This document shows, piece by piece, positions 7,911 through 17,639 of a stretch of DNA of 64,000 bases. Below the pieces are notes generated by a model. It saw nothing but the letters and a program-made list of their open reading frames with translations, was not told the origin of the DNA and did not search any database. Both the position numbers and the translations under genes were made by a program. Every line of letters starts with the position of its first letter. Positions within the stretch are counted from its first letter, which is position 1. The DNA is from Streptomyces oceani. Lineage in GTDB: Bacteria; Actinomycetota; Actinomycetes; Streptomycetales; Streptomycetaceae. The stretch lies in assembly GCF_001751245.1 (NCBI RefSeq), contig NZ_LJGU01000127.1:60959-124958 (forward strand), given 5' to 3'.

Positions 7911-10256
7911 GTGGCGGTCGAGTTCCTGACGGATGAGCAGGCGGTCCGGTACGGGTCGTTCCACGAGGCGCCCTCGCGGGCGGAGCTGGAGCGGTACTTC
8001 TTCCTGGACGACGCGGACCGGGAGGTGGTGCAGGCCAAGCGGCGGTCGCACAACCGGCTCGGGTTCGCTGTCCAGCTGACGAGCGTGCGGTTCCTGGGCC
8101 GGTTCATGCCGGACCCGCGGCAGGTGCCGGCGGAGGTGGCGGAGTACCTGGCCGGGCAGTTGGAGATCGAGGACGCCTCGTGCCTGAAGCTGTACGGCGA
8201 GCGGGACGGTACGGCCCGTACGCACGCGGGGGAGATCCAGGAGGCCGGGGGCTGGCGGGACTTCGCCGAGGTCCGCGAGGAGCTGGCGGGCTGGCTGGAC
8301 GCGCGGGCGTGGACGACGGGGGACGGGCCGAAGGCGTTGTTCGACGCGGCGGCGGGGTGGTTGCGCGAGGGGCGGGTGTTGCTGCCGGGGGTGAGCCGTC
8401 TGGCCCGGCTGGTGGGGTCGGTGCGGGAGGCGGCGAACCAGCGGCTGTGGGACACCCTGTACAGGATGCTGAGCGTCGGGCAGCGGGGGGTGCTGGACTC
8501 CCTGCTGACTGTGCCGCCGGGTGAGCGGGTCTCGGAGTTGGACCGGCTGCGCCGCGGGCCGGTACGGATCTCGGGCCCGCAGATGAAGCGGGCCCTGGAG
8601 CGGGCCGAGGAGATCGCCGCGCTCGGGATGGGCGTCCTGGACGTGTCGGGGATACCGCCGCGCAGGTTGGCGGAGCTGTCGCGGTACGGGGTGGACGGCA
8701 AGGCGTCGCTGCTACGTCGGCACTCGGACGCGCGGCGGCTGGCGACGCTGCTGGCCACCACGGTCTACCTGACGTCGCGGGCGGTGGACGACGCCCTGGA
8801 CCTGCTGGAGGTCCTGATCGCGACGAAGCTGCTGGCCAAGGCGGAGCGCGAGAGTGCGAAGGAGAAGCTGAAGACCCTGCCGCGCGTGGAGCGCGCGTCG
8901 GCGAAGCTGGCGACCGCGTTCCAGGTCATGTTCGACACCACCTCCGAGCAGGTCGACACCGACACCGGGGAGATCGCCCCGCCGAAGGTGGCGAGCCTGG
9001 AAGCGATGTGGGCGGAGATCGAGCAGGTGGTGCCACGCCACGAGCTGGCCTCAGCGATCGCCGCGCTGTTCGAGCTGACCCCGCCGCTGGACTCCGACGC
9101 CGACGAGGCATGGCGGGCCATGCTGGTCAACCGTTTCGGCACCGTCCGCCCGTTCCTGCGGCTGCTGGTCACCGTGGTGGACTTCGACGCCACCCCGGAG
9201 GGCGAGGCCGTGCTGAACGCGCTGCGGTCGCTGCCGGAGCTGATGGGCCGCAAGAAGGTCGGCCCGGTCGAAATCGACACCGGTCTGCTGACCGGGTCGT
9301 GGCGGCGCCTGGTCCTGGCGGCTCCGCACCTGGAGCCGGGCACGGTGGACTGGAAGGCGTACACGTTCTGCGTGCTGGAGCAGCTGTACCGGATGCTGCG
9401 GAGCAAGCAGGTGTTCGCGAAGAACTCCTCCAAGTGGGGCGACCCGCGGGCGAAGCTGCTGGCCGGTGAGGCGTGGCAGCAGGCGCGGCCGACCGTGCTG
9501 GCCTCGCTGAACCTGCACGGCGAGGCGGGCGGGCACCTGGCGGCGCTGGCCGCGCTGCTGGACGGTACCTACCGGGAGGTCGCCGGCCGGGTCCCGGACA
9601 GCGCGCAGATCGTCTTCGACGACGGGCGGCTGCACTTCGCTGCCCTGGAGCCGGAGCCCGAACCCGTCTCCCTGCTGGATCTGCGAGCGGCGGTGAACGC
9701 GATGCTGCCGCGTGTGGATCTGCCCGAGGTGCTGCTGGAGGTGTTCTCCTGGACCGGCGCCGACCAGGCGTTCACCTCGGTCACCGGCGGCGAGGCACGC
9801 TTGAAGGACCTGCCCGTGACGATCGCTGCGCTGCTGGTCGCGCACGGCTGCAATGTCGGCTACACGCCGGTCCTGGGCGGCGTGGACGCGCTGAAGTACG
9901 GGCGGCTGAGCCACGTGGACCAGACGTATCTGCGGCTGGCGACGTACCGGGCCGCGAACGCCACCCTGATCGAGTACCAGGAGTCCATCGGTCTCGCCCG
10001 CGTATGGGGCGGCGGGCTCGTGGCCTCCGTCGACGGGATGCGGTTCGTCGTGCCGGTGCCCTCGGTCTACGCGCGGCCGAACCCGAAGTACTTCGGCCGC
10101 CGGGGCGGTGCCACGTGGTTGAACATGCTCTACCGGGCGGAATTGCGTTGGGTGCAACATCCGACGCAGTCCGTACAGGTAGCTGACCAGCAGCTCATGA
10201 AGGGGACCGGCCTCCGGCCGGTCCCCTTTGCTATGCCTGTGACCTGGGCGGCGTAA
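7911..10256 (+). pseudogene. tnpA: Tn3-family transposase TnpA, 5' fragment (interrupted)
   Basis: The GTG start at 7911 begins a Tn3 transposase with an N-terminal DUF4158-like DNA-binding region (VEFLTDEQAVRYGSF), running through to the catalytic core. The first catalytic Asp is in SHVDQTYLRL near residue 670. Family similarity stops after GGATWLNM at 10127 (codon 739); the remaining 43 codons to 10256 are nested-element sequence. The missing C-terminal part is found in the right frame at 14072-14905. Joined, they give about 1016 residues, the normal Tn3 transposase length. The break separates the first catalytic Asp from the second Asp and the Glu, so neither piece can work alone. Confidence 0.93.
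10201..10229 (+). terminator. Strong hairpin terminator at the left end of the nested element
   Basis: AGGGGACCGGCC and GGCCGGTCCCCT form a perfect 12-bp stem with a TCC loop, followed by TT. It would stop tnpA transcription before the nested operon at 10287. Confidence 0.8.
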
Positions 10257-10286
10257 CCGGTTCAACGATGTTGCGTTGAATGCATC

Positions 10287-11414
10287 GTGAGTCGAGCCGT
10301 TGATCTGCCGGGTGCCGCGCATCTGGTGCTTGCCGATGGGGTTGTACACCTCGACCCTGAACCGGCGGTTTTTCAGGCGATGTTGGACGGCTGGGCCCGC
10401 CAGCAGCGAACCCGCTTCCTGGACGAGGACGGGACGATCAAGCCGCGGATGTCGGTGGTACGACGCTTCGCGGAGTTCACCAACCAGTACCCCTGGCAGT
10501 GGGAGCCCGCCGAGGTCGAGGCGTTCATCGACTACCTGAGATCGCGGCGGAAGACGTTCGCGGTCTCGACCGGGCGGAACTACCAGAACGCGCTGCGCAT
10601 GTTCTGCGAGTACATCACCGACGCACGCTACGGCTGGCCCGTGCGGTGCTTGGAGCGCTTCGGCCAGGCCCCGGTCCAGATCCTGCACGAGTGGAACACC
10701 GTCACCCACAGCAGCGAGTACGAAGGTGAAGCCGACCGGCGCCCGCTGACTTACGACGAGGTTCAGGACCTGTTTGATGCGGCGGAAGCGCGGGTCGAAG
10801 AGATCCGGGCCCGGCACCGCAAGGGCTCACTGGCCGCCTTGAGGGACGCGATCCTCCTCAAGACCGTCTACGCCTACGGACTGCGCCGCCAGGAAGCGTG
10901 CGGACTGGACCTGGCGGACCTGCGGCGGAACCCGAAGATGCCGCACTATGGCCGGTTCGGCGGCCTGTTCGTACGCTACGGAAAGTCCTCCAAGGGCGGG
11001 CCGCCCAAGCGCCGCACCGTCCTGACGGTTCCCGAACTGGACTGGAGCACTGATCTCCTCGATCAGTACCTGGAGGAGGTCCGGCCGGCCTTCTCCCCGG
11101 ACAAGCACCCGGCGCTCTGGGTTACCGAACGCCGCGGCCGGATGTCGCTCCGACGCCTGGACGAGGCGTTCGAGACCGCCCGCAGGGCCGCTGACCTGCC
11201 GGAAGAGCTCGATTTGCATGGGCTTCGCCACAGCTACGTCACGCATCTCGTCGAGTTCGGCTACCCCGAGAAGTTCGTCCAGGACCAGGTTGGCCACGCC
11301 TACGCAAGCACCACCGCGATCTATACCGGGGTCTCCGACGAGTACCGCAACCGTCTGCTCCAGCAGGTGTTGAAGGAACAGCACGCCGAACTCTGGGAGG
11401 ACGACGAGACGTGA
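10287..11414 (+). CDS. Tyrosine recombinase of nested element (TnpA-like)
   Basis: The 375-residue protein is a complete tyrosine recombinase. A core-binding domain covers about residues 35-130 (RNYQNALRMFCEYI). The catalytic half has Arg in YGLRRQEACGL (about residue 200), HxxR in LHGLRHSYVTHL (about 311-314), His in VGHAYAS and the nucleophile Tyr in TAIYTG (about 346). GTG 10287 is the start and its stop overlaps the next gene (GTGA). Gene order and size resemble the recombinase that leads Tn554-like operons. It is the only protein of the trio with an intact active site, so it should do the cutting and joining. Confidence 0.92.
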   Translation: MSRAVDLPGAAHLVLADGVVHLDPEPAVFQAMLDGWARQQRTRFLDEDGTIKPRMSVVRRFAEFTNQYPWQWEPAEVEAFIDYLRSRRKTFAVSTGRNYQNALRMFCEYITDARYGWPVRCLERFGQAPVQILHEWNTVTHSSEYEGEADRRPLTYDEVQDLFDAAEARVEEIRARHRKGSLAALRDAILLKTVYAYGLRRQEACGLDLADLRRNPKMPHYGRFGGLFVRYGKSSKGGPPKRRTVLTVPELDWSTDLLDQYLEEVRPAFSPDKHPALWVTERRGRMSLRRLDEAFETARRAADLPEELDLHGLRHSYVTHLVEFGYPEKFVQDQVGHAYASTTAIYTGVSDEYRNRLLQQVLKEQHAELWEDDET

Positions 11415-11737
11415 TCAAGAAGATGGGCTACCACTGGCACCTGCGGCAGATCATGGCCACGCGGCAGATGTTCCAGACCACCGACCTGGTCGGGCCGCTC
11501 GCCGAGCGCGGCATCACTCTCTCCCGCGAACAGGTCTTCCGTCTGGTCACCCAGCCCCCGCAGCGGCTGTCGATGGATACCCTCGCGGCGCTCTGCGACA
11601 TCCTCGACTGCCAGCCCGGTGACCTCATCGAAGTCCGAGTCGTCAACGAAGAGATCCGCAAGACCGCAGATGAAGCACCGGTCCGGCCGCTGCCGACTGT
11701 TCGCCGGACCACGATCCGCCGCCCCGAGGGGCTATGA
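11411..11737 (+). CDS. Small Cro/XRE-type HTH protein
   Basis: The 108-residue protein has a Cro-like HTH (HTH_26 type) over about residues 10-78: LRQIMATRQMFQTTDLV, then a recognition region with LSREQVFRLVT and LSMDTLAALCDILDCQPGDLI. It overlaps its upstream neighbour by GTGA and its downstream neighbour by ATGA, so all three genes are translated in a chain. It may repress the operon or act as an architectural factor like Tn554 TnpC or Xis; the sequence does not decide between them. Confidence 0.85.
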   Translation: MIKKMGYHWHLRQIMATRQMFQTTDLVGPLAERGITLSREQVFRLVTQPPQRLSMDTLAALCDILDCQPGDLIEVRVVNEEIRKTADEAPVRPLPTVRRTTIRRPEGL

Positions 11738-14058
11738 CCCGCGCCCGCGACCGCCAACGAGCCGAACAAAGGCAGGCCGCCCTCGATCGCGTGATCATCG
11801 CCTTAACCGGCTCACTACCCGAGCTCGATCAGACGGAAGTTCTCCGAGCCGTCACCGAGGCTCGGGCCGACCGAGGTATCCCGCTCCGGGATCTCGACCA
11901 GCACCTCGCCGACCATCCCCAGGCCCTGGTCTCCGGCGATGCTCACTGCCCGGCCGTGATCGTCCGCCTCGCTCAAGTCCTCCATACAGCAGGACACACG
12001 GCCGTGATCCGCCCGGCCTGCACCGACTGCGGAAGATCCCACGTGGGCCTCCCACGCTTCGGACCCAATGGACGCCTCTGCATCAACTGCTCTGCCCGCA
12101 GCGGCAAGGGCACCTGTCGGCGGTGCGGCCGAACGGCCACCCGGCTCGCCGCCCGCCGGGCCGAGGGCCCCATCTGCTACTCCTGCTACCGCACCGATCC
12201 GGACGTCGTCGAAGAATGTGCCACCTGCGGCCAGCTCCGCATGCCCGTCACCCGGCGCCCAGATAACTCGCCGCTCTGCACGAGCTGTTGGTCCGGCCCG
12301 CAGCACACCTGCGTGATCTGCGGTGCCATCGGCCCGGCCAAGTCGCACGGCTCCGACGGGCCGCTTTGCGCCCCTTGCCATCACCAGCAGCGCAGGCCGG
12401 TCCGGGAGTGCGGACTCTGCGGACAAGAGCGACGCATCGCCCGCAGGGCCACCGGAGCACGGCCGGACATCTGCGAAGACTGCTACAACGGCCCCACCAC
12501 GGTCTGCTCGGCCTGCCGGGAATCACGCTCCTGCCAGCGCGGGCCGGACGGCGCATGGACCTGCCGGAGCTGCCGCCCCGGGCTCAACCAGGAATGCTGC
12601 CGCTGCCGGCGGACCCGCCGCGTTCACACCCGCTGGCCGATCGGCCCGGTCTGCTCGACCTGCTACACCGTCGTGCTGGACGCACCTGCGATCTGCCCGG
12701 GCTGCGGTCGCCACCAGCCCCTGATCGGCATCGCTGAGGACGGCACCAGGATCTGTGGCGCCTGCGCGGGCACCGCCTTCGACTACACCTGCCGCACCTG
12801 CGGACTCGGCGGCCGGACCTACGCCGATTCCGAGTGCGCCCGCTGCGTGCTCATCGCCCGCCTCCAGCAACTGCTGGCCGGGCCCGACGGGCGCATCCCG
12901 GCACAGCTCCAGCCGCTGCGGGACGCTCTCGCGCTGGCTGAGCGTCCCCGCGGCATCCTGCTCTGGCTCAAGCGCAGTCCGAACGCTGCCCTGTTCGCCA
13001 GTCTGGCCGCCTCCGGAGAACCGATCACCCATCAGCGGCTCGACCAACTCCCGCCCAGCCGTCACCTGCACTATGTCCGCCATACCCTCGTGCATCTCGG
13101 CGTCCTCCCCGAGCGCGATGAGGAACTGGACCGCATCCCTGCCTGGCTGGACACCGTCCTTGCTGGCCGCCCTGCCGGACACGTCCAGATGGTTCGCCCC
13201 TACGCGCACTGGTACTTGCTGCGACGAGCACGACGACGCGCCGCCCAGCGTCGCCGCCCAGCCGAGCCGGGTTCGTTCCTCCGCACCCGCGTCCTGCTGG
13301 CTCTGGAGTTCCTCGCCTGGCTCGACGAGCACGGCATCGCGCTGGACGAACTCCGGCAAGAGGACCTCGACCGCTGGCTCGACGCGGGCAACACCCGCAC
13401 CTACGCAATCCGCTACTTTCTGTCCTGGACCACCAGCCACGGCCTCACCAGCAGGCTCAAGGTTCCTTCCATCCCACGTCAGCAGCCCAGTCACTTGATG
13501 GATGAAGACGGCCGCTGGCAGCTGCTGAAACGGTGCCTGACCGACGAGAGCATGGCCCTGGACACCCGGGCCGCTGGCGCGCTGATCCTGCTCTTCGGCC
13601 TGCACGCCTCCCACGTCCGGCATCTGACCACGACCCAGCTCACCCGTCGCGACGGCAACAGCTACCTCACCCTCGACCAGCACCCGATCCTGCTACCGCC
13701 CCGGCTCGCCAAGCTCCTGCACCAGCTCGCCGAGGCACCGCACACCCGAGCCGGCCTCACCCGAACGAATCGCGGCGAGCCATGGCTCTTCCCCGGTCTC
13801 GTTCCCGGGCGCCCCACCTCGCAGACCGGACTCAGCTCGAAGCTCCTGCCCCACGGCATCGACACTCGACCCGCCCGCAATGCCGCCTTGGTCGCCCTCG
13901 CCGGCGACCTGCCCGCACCGGTCCTCGCGAGCATCCTCGGGCTCCACACCAACACCGCTGTCCGCTGGGCCGGGTTCGCCAAGACTTCCTGGGCCGACTA
14001 CGTCGCAGCTCGGGCCGCGGACCTCCAGCGAGAGAGGAATACGACGCCTCAGAAATAA
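11734..14058 (+). CDS. Zinc-ribbon-array protein with degenerate tyrosine-recombinase domain
   Basis: This 774-residue protein has three parts. Residues 1-90 are helical. Residues 96-371 hold eighteen CxxC knuckles (CTDC, CINC, CRRC, CYSC and so on to CRTC, CARC), enough for nine consecutive zinc ribbons. Residues about 480-774 look like a tyrosine recombinase fold with a SAM-like core-binding part and a catalytic-like part. In my alignment with its partner, catalytic Arg I is His (FGLHASHVRHL), the HxxR His is Arg (TRPARNAALVAL), the next His is Leu and the nucleophile Tyr is Trp (AVRWAGF). It therefore looks catalytically dead and probably helps bind DNA or select targets. It is coupled to the HTH gene by ATGA. 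Confidence 0.85.
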   Translation: MTRARDRQRAEQRQAALDRVIIALTGSLPELDQTEVLRAVTEARADRGIPLRDLDQHLADHPQALVSGDAHCPAVIVRLAQVLHTAGHTAVIRPACTDCGRSHVGLPRFGPNGRLCINCSARSGKGTCRRCGRTATRLAARRAEGPICYSCYRTDPDVVEECATCGQLRMPVTRRPDNSPLCTSCWSGPQHTCVICGAIGPAKSHGSDGPLCAPCHHQQRRPVRECGLCGQERRIARRATGARPDICEDCYNGPTTVCSACRESRSCQRGPDGAWTCRSCRPGLNQECCRCRRTRRVHTRWPIGPVCSTCYTVVLDAPAICPGCGRHQPLIGIAEDGTRICGACAGTAFDYTCRTCGLGGRTYADSECARCVLIARLQQLLAGPDGRIPAQLQPLRDALALAERPRGILLWLKRSPNAALFASLAASGEPITHQRLDQLPPSRHLHYVRHTLVHLGVLPERDEELDRIPAWLDTVLAGRPAGHVQMVRPYAHWYLLRRARRRAAQRRRPAEPGSFLRTRVLLALEFLAWLDEHGIALDELRQEDLDRWLDAGNTRTYAIRYFLSWTTSHGLTSRLKVPSIPRQQPSHLMDEDGRWQLLKRCLTDESMALDTRAAGALILLFGLHASHVRHLTTTQLTRRDGNSYLTLDQHPILLPPRLAKLLHQLAEAPHTRAGLTRTNRGEPWLFPGLVPGRPTSQTGLSSKLLPHGIDTRPARNAALVALAGDLPAPVLASILGLHTNTAVRWAGFAKTSWADYVAARAADLQRERNTTPQK

Positions 14059-14071
14059 GTGGTCTGCGCCA

Positions 14072-14905
14072 GTAAACGACCAGGCCGCGGGGCTGGGCGG
14101 GAAGGTCGTGGCCGGCACCCCGCGCGACTCGCTGTACGTGCTGGACGTGCTCTACGACCGCGACGGCGGCAAGCGTCCGGAGATGATCGTCACTGACACC
14201 GCGAGCTACAGCGACATCGTCTTCGGACTCCTCACCCTGGCCGGCTTCGCCTACGCGCCGCAGCTGGCGGACCTGCCGGACCAGAAGATGTGGCGCATCG
14301 ACCGCACCGCCGACTACGGCGCCTTCCAGGACGCGGCCCGTGGCCGGATCGACCTGGCCCGGGTCGAGCGGCACTGGGAGGACATCCTGCGCATCATCGG
14401 CTCCATCCACACCGGCGCCGTCCGCGCCCACGACGTGATCCGGATGCTCTCGCGTGACGGCCGCCCGACCCCGCTGGGGGACGCGATCGCGCACTACGGG
14501 CGGATCGCGAAGAGCTTGCACATTCTGCGGCTGGCCGACGAGCCCGGATACCGCCGCCAGATCAAGGCGCAGGCCAACCTCCAAGAAGGGCGTCACGCAC
14601 TCGCCCGGAAGATCTTCCACGGACGGGCGGGACAGCTCTACCAGCGCTACCAGGACGGCATGGAGGACCAGATCGGCGCCCTCGGCCTGGTCCTCAACGC
14701 CCTGGTGCTCTTCAACACCCGCTACATGGACGCCGCCGTCACCCAGCTCCGCGCGGACGGCTTCGACGTACGCGACGAGGACGTCGCCCGCCTTTCCCCG
14801 TTCGTGCGGCACCACGTAAACATGCTCGGCCGGTATTCCTTCCAGCTCCCGGACTTGCCCGGCGGCCTGAGGCCCCTGCGCGACAAGCACGCCACCGACG
14901 AGTGA
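14072..14905 (+). pseudogene. tnpA: Tn3-family transposase TnpA, 3' fragment
   Basis: Starting in frame at VNDQAAGLGGKVVAGTPRDS, this 277-codon piece holds the last part of the DDE domain. The second catalytic Asp is in TASYSDIVFGLL and the catalytic Glu in ANLQEGRHALARK. It ends with the typical VRHHVNMLGRYSF tail. It has no start codon of its own at the junction. It completes the fragment that stops at 10127. Confidence 0.93.
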
Positions 14906-15078
14906 GGGCTGGCCCGGGGGACGGTCGGCGGAAAGTCGCAACGGCCTTCCCCGCCAAGTGGGCGGTCAGCCACCCGCCCACCGACGGGCTGCGGTCTTGC
15001 ACGCGGCGGAGAAGAAGATGTGGCCGGGCGGGCGCGGACTGTCCGCGCCTTGCGCGGCGAGGGCTGGATGAGCGGGGT

Positions 15079-16338
15079 TCACCTTTCCCTGGCGCGAAGT
15101 TCGCTACGGCTGTGGCGGGCGGGTGAGGCTTGCCCCGTGTCCGCGCCGGAGGCCACCTGGCGCTGGCGCTCCTGGGGGCCGTGCCAGTCCAGGCACATCA
15201 CGGTGGAGTCGTCTTGGAGCCGTCCGCCGGCGGCGTCCCGGACCGCGCTGGTCAGCGTGAGCGCGGTCTCCCGCGGGTGCAGGTGGCCGGTGGCCTCGAT
15301 GAGGCTTGGCAGGTCGACGTTGTCCGCTTCCTGTTCGAGCATGCCGTCGGTCAGCATGACCAGGCGGTCACCGGGCTGCAGATCGAGGTCCTGGACCCGG
15401 TACGGGTGGGGCGCAAGGTCCGGTATGCCGAAGGGGTGGTCCACCTTCAAGCTGACCTCCTCAACGACGCCGGCGCGCATGCGCAGTGGCAAGGGGTGGC
15501 CGGCGTTGATCAGCCGTGCCTGGCCCGTGTTCAGGCTGACGCGCAGCAGCTGCCCGGTGGCGTGGGAGCCGTCATGGTCGGCCAGAGCCTGGCTGGCCTG
15601 TTCGGCCTGCTCGGCCAGGCCCGTTCCGTTGCGGCGGGCCCGGCGCAGAGCGTTGACAAGGACCGTGGCGGTCAGCGCGGCCTTGGTGTTGTGACCTTCG
15701 GTGTCGGTCACCGACAGGTGCAGGACGTCCCGGTCCAGGGCGTAGTCGAAGGTGTCACCAGCGAGGTCCTCCGAGGGCTCCAGATTTCCGCACACGGCGA
15801 ACTGCGCCGCCTCACACGAGAGCGCCAGCGGCAGCAGCTGGTACTGGATCTCCGCGGCCAGGTCCACGGGCCGGGAGCGTTTGCCCCAGGTGTAGAAGTC
15901 GGTGAAGCGCTGGTTGGCGATCACGATATAGGCCAGTACGTGAGCGGCCTCCTTGACCTCTTCGAGGGCGTCCTCACTGGGGCTGTCCGGCAGCTCCATC
16001 TCCAGCACACCGATGGCATCACCGCGGTTGGTGACCGGTGCGATCACCCTCTGCCCGCTGCCGTTCCCGTCCAGGTAGGTGGGCTGCTGGGTGCGGATCA
16101 CCTGCTCGTATTCGCTGCCGAACAAGTCGACCCGTTCGGCCTCTCGCCCGACCTCCACATCGGCGACCATCGCCAGCCGCACCACCGCTTTCCCCGTCAG
16201 GTCCACGATATGGAAGGAGACCCGGCTGGCGTTGAACCGTCGCCGCAGACTCGCGGCGACCACATCCACAGCCTCCACCGGCGCCGCCGTCTCCGCGGCC
16301 GTCAGCAGCCGGGGCAGCCGACCCAACCCATCACCCAC
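15079..16338 (-). CDS. GAF-domain PP2C/SpoIIE-type serine phosphatase (transposon cargo)
   Basis: The 419-residue protein has an N-terminal GAF domain (about 30-160) and a SpoIIE/PP2C domain (about 180-390). Phosphatase motifs are present: AGDTFDY, VTDTEGHNTKAAL, LINAGHPLPLRM, VMLTDGMLEQ and QDDSTVMCLDW, so the metal-binding Asp residues appear intact. The GTG start at 16338 is preceded by a GGGAAGGGAG ribosome site. In Streptomyces such enzymes dephosphorylate anti-anti-sigma proteins and so switch alternative sigma factors. No partner kinase or STAS gene lies inside the transposon, so it probably acts on host partners such as the anti-sigma-like ATPases. It is unusual Tn3 cargo. Confidence 0.9.
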   Translation of the reverse strand: MGDGLGRLPRLLTAAETAAPVEAVDVVAASLRRRFNASRVSFHIVDLTGKAVVRLAMVADVEVGREAERVDLFGSEYEQVIRTQQPTYLDGNGSGQRVIAPVTNRGDAIGVLEMELPDSPSEDALEEVKEAAHVLAYIVIANQRFTDFYTWGKRSRPVDLAAEIQYQLLPLALSCEAAQFAVCGNLEPSEDLAGDTFDYALDRDVLHLSVTDTEGHNTKAALTATVLVNALRRARRNGTGLAEQAEQASQALADHDGSHATGQLLRVSLNTGQARLINAGHPLPLRMRAGVVEEVSLKVDHPFGIPDLAPHPYRVQDLDLQPGDRLVMLTDGMLEQEADNVDLPSLIEATGHLHPRETALTLTSAVRDAAGGRLQDDSTVMCLDWHGPQERQRQVASGADTGQASPARHSRSELRARER

Positions 16339-16535
16339 GGCCTCGCTCCCTTCCCAGACCGAGCACAGGCACAGGCATCAGGAACAGAGAGTAATGGCAC
16401 CTAATCCCTGCGTTGGAAGAATGTCCTGCGTGGCCGCGATTACCGGAGCTCGTCCGGTGTGCGCCCGCTTCTCCTTCTCAGAATCCCTCGCACAACCGAT
16501 CCGTGCAAATAGTCCAATATGGGCAGATTCCACGT

Positions 16536-16721
16536 ATGGATCATCTTCCTGACCTGGCCACAGCCGTCGAACAGCTCGACTGCCCGACCTGTGCCGTGGC
16601 CGCCGGAAGCGCCTGCCGCACACGTGGAGGAGGGCCAGGACAGCTGACTCAGCGCCGCGCGTCTCCTGGCGCCAGCAGACTGGTCAGCTCCGAGATCACC
16701 TCCGGGGAGGGCTTGAAGTAG
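16536..16721 (+). pseudogene. Zinc-finger small-protein remnant
   Basis: A 61-codon frame from ATG 16536 begins DHLPDLATAVEQLDCPTC and continues AVAAGSACRTRGG, the knuckle of a small zinc-finger protein often seen next to recombinase genes in Streptomyces. The normal continuation is missing, and from about 16640 the frame runs into the opposite-strand recombinase gene with unrelated sequence. I take it as a truncated remnant, cut when the right part of the transposon was assembled. Confidence 0.45.
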
Positions 16722-17623
16722 CGGCGGACGTTCTCCGGCTTCTTGTGCCGGGACTTCGCCATCAGCATCAGCAGGCTCGCGCCCTGCTCACCGAGGTGCG
16801 ACAAGCTCGAATGCCGGTATTCGTGCAGGTCCCAGCCCGTCCCCGGCCCGCGCACGGCGGTGTGCTCATCGAGCAGGGCGCGGGCCTGACCGTAGGACAG
16901 GCGGGCGAAGCCGGTGTCCGGACACACATCCCGGGGGCTGACGACCTTTCCCGGCCCCGGGCGGCGGTGGGTGACGAACACCGGCCCGCGGGTGCGGCCC
17001 TTGAGTAGCCGCGGCAGCAGCCGGGCGGTGCCGGCGTCCCAGTAGACGGTCTCCAGCACGAAGTCCTCCCGCGCCTTGCCCCGTCGGCGCGACTTCGGCT
17101 TCGCGCCTTTGGCCTTGACGGGGCAGCGACGCGCGGCCAGGTCCAGGTCCTCGATGTTCACGCCGAGGATCTCCTCGGCGCGTCCGGCGGTCTCGTAGAG
17201 CATCCGGTAGAGCGTCTTCTCCCGCAGACGGACCTCGCGGCGGGCGATCAGCCGGTCGACGGCCATCTTCGAGCGGACCGGGGTCTCGCTGTCCGGTGTA
17301 CCGAGCCGCTTCGCCCATCCCGGCACCGCCGGGGCGTCGTGCCCGCGTTCACCGCACCAGGACAGCCAGGAGAGCACCGAAGCGCGGCGGGCATTCCAAG
17401 TGTTGACCGCCGCGGTGCCCCACAGCTGTTCCAGGGCCGCACCCACTTCGTCGTCCGCCACCGTCGCCAGCGGCCGGCCACCGCCGAGTCGTTCGGCGGT
17501 CTTGCCCACCCCGATCCCGTAGTTGCGGACCGTATTCGGGTTGCCGAGCGAGTCGAGGAAGACGTCAGCCGCCGCCTGGACGGTCAGCGCCTTCCCTGCC
17601 GGCAGTTGTGCGACGGTGGGCAC
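16649..17623 (-). CDS. TnpI-like tyrosine recombinase (cointegrate resolvase)
   Basis: With GTG 17623 as start (AAGGGG ribosome site just upstream) the protein is 324 residues; GTG 17704 would add 27 residues but would overlap the putative resolution site. It is a full tyrosine recombinase: core-binding domain at the N-terminus ([15 protein letters not shown]), Arg in [11 protein letters not shown] (about 148), HxxR in [13 protein letters not shown], then [11 protein letters not shown] and the nucleophile Tyr in RRYFKPS (about 302). Its place at the end of the transposon opposite tnpA, and the repeats upstream, fit the TnpI/IRS resolution system of Tn4430 and Tn5401. A captured integrase is the alternative. 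Confidence 0.85.
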   Translation of the reverse strand: MPTVAQLPAGKALTVQAAADVFLDSLGNPNTVRNYGIGVGKTAERLGGGRPLATVADDEVGAALEQLWGTAAVNTWNARRASVLSWLSWCGERGHDAPAVPGWAKRLGTPDSETPVRSKMAVDRLIARREVRLREKTLYRMLYETAGRAEEILGVNIEDLDLAARRCPVKAKGAKPKSRRRGKAREDFVLETVYWDAGTARLLPRLLKGRTRGPVFVTHRRPGPGKVVSPRDVCPDTGFARLSYGQARALLDEHTAVRGPGTGWDLHEYRHSSLSHLGEQGASLLMLMAKSRHKKPENVRRYFKPSPEVISELTSLLAPGDARR

Positions 17624-17639
17624 CGTTTTCCCCTTACCA

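Larger units (their letters stand above)
10128..14071 (+). mobile_element. Nested three-gene tyrosine-recombinase element inserted in tnpA
   Basis: The 3.94-kb segment lies exactly between the two halves of tnpA, and removing it restores an open transposase frame. It carries three coupled genes (tyrosine recombinase, small HTH protein, zinc-ribbon/recombinase-like protein). I see no terminal inverted repeat and no target duplication, which points to recombinase-mediated integration of the Tn554 kind rather than DDE transposition. The edges are certain only to about one codon, because the codon between WLNM and NDQ cannot be assigned. A strong terminator hairpin stands near the left end. Confidence 0.87.

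Noticed and set aside
10128-14071. Terminal inverted repeats or target duplication for the nested element
   Set aside because: I compared the first and last bases around both junctions and found neither; short matches seen are at chance level.
16378-16623. Minus-strand 81-codon frame between the phosphatase and recombinase genes
   Set aside because: No family resemblance, poor codon bias and overlap with a more plausible zinc-finger remnant on the other strand.
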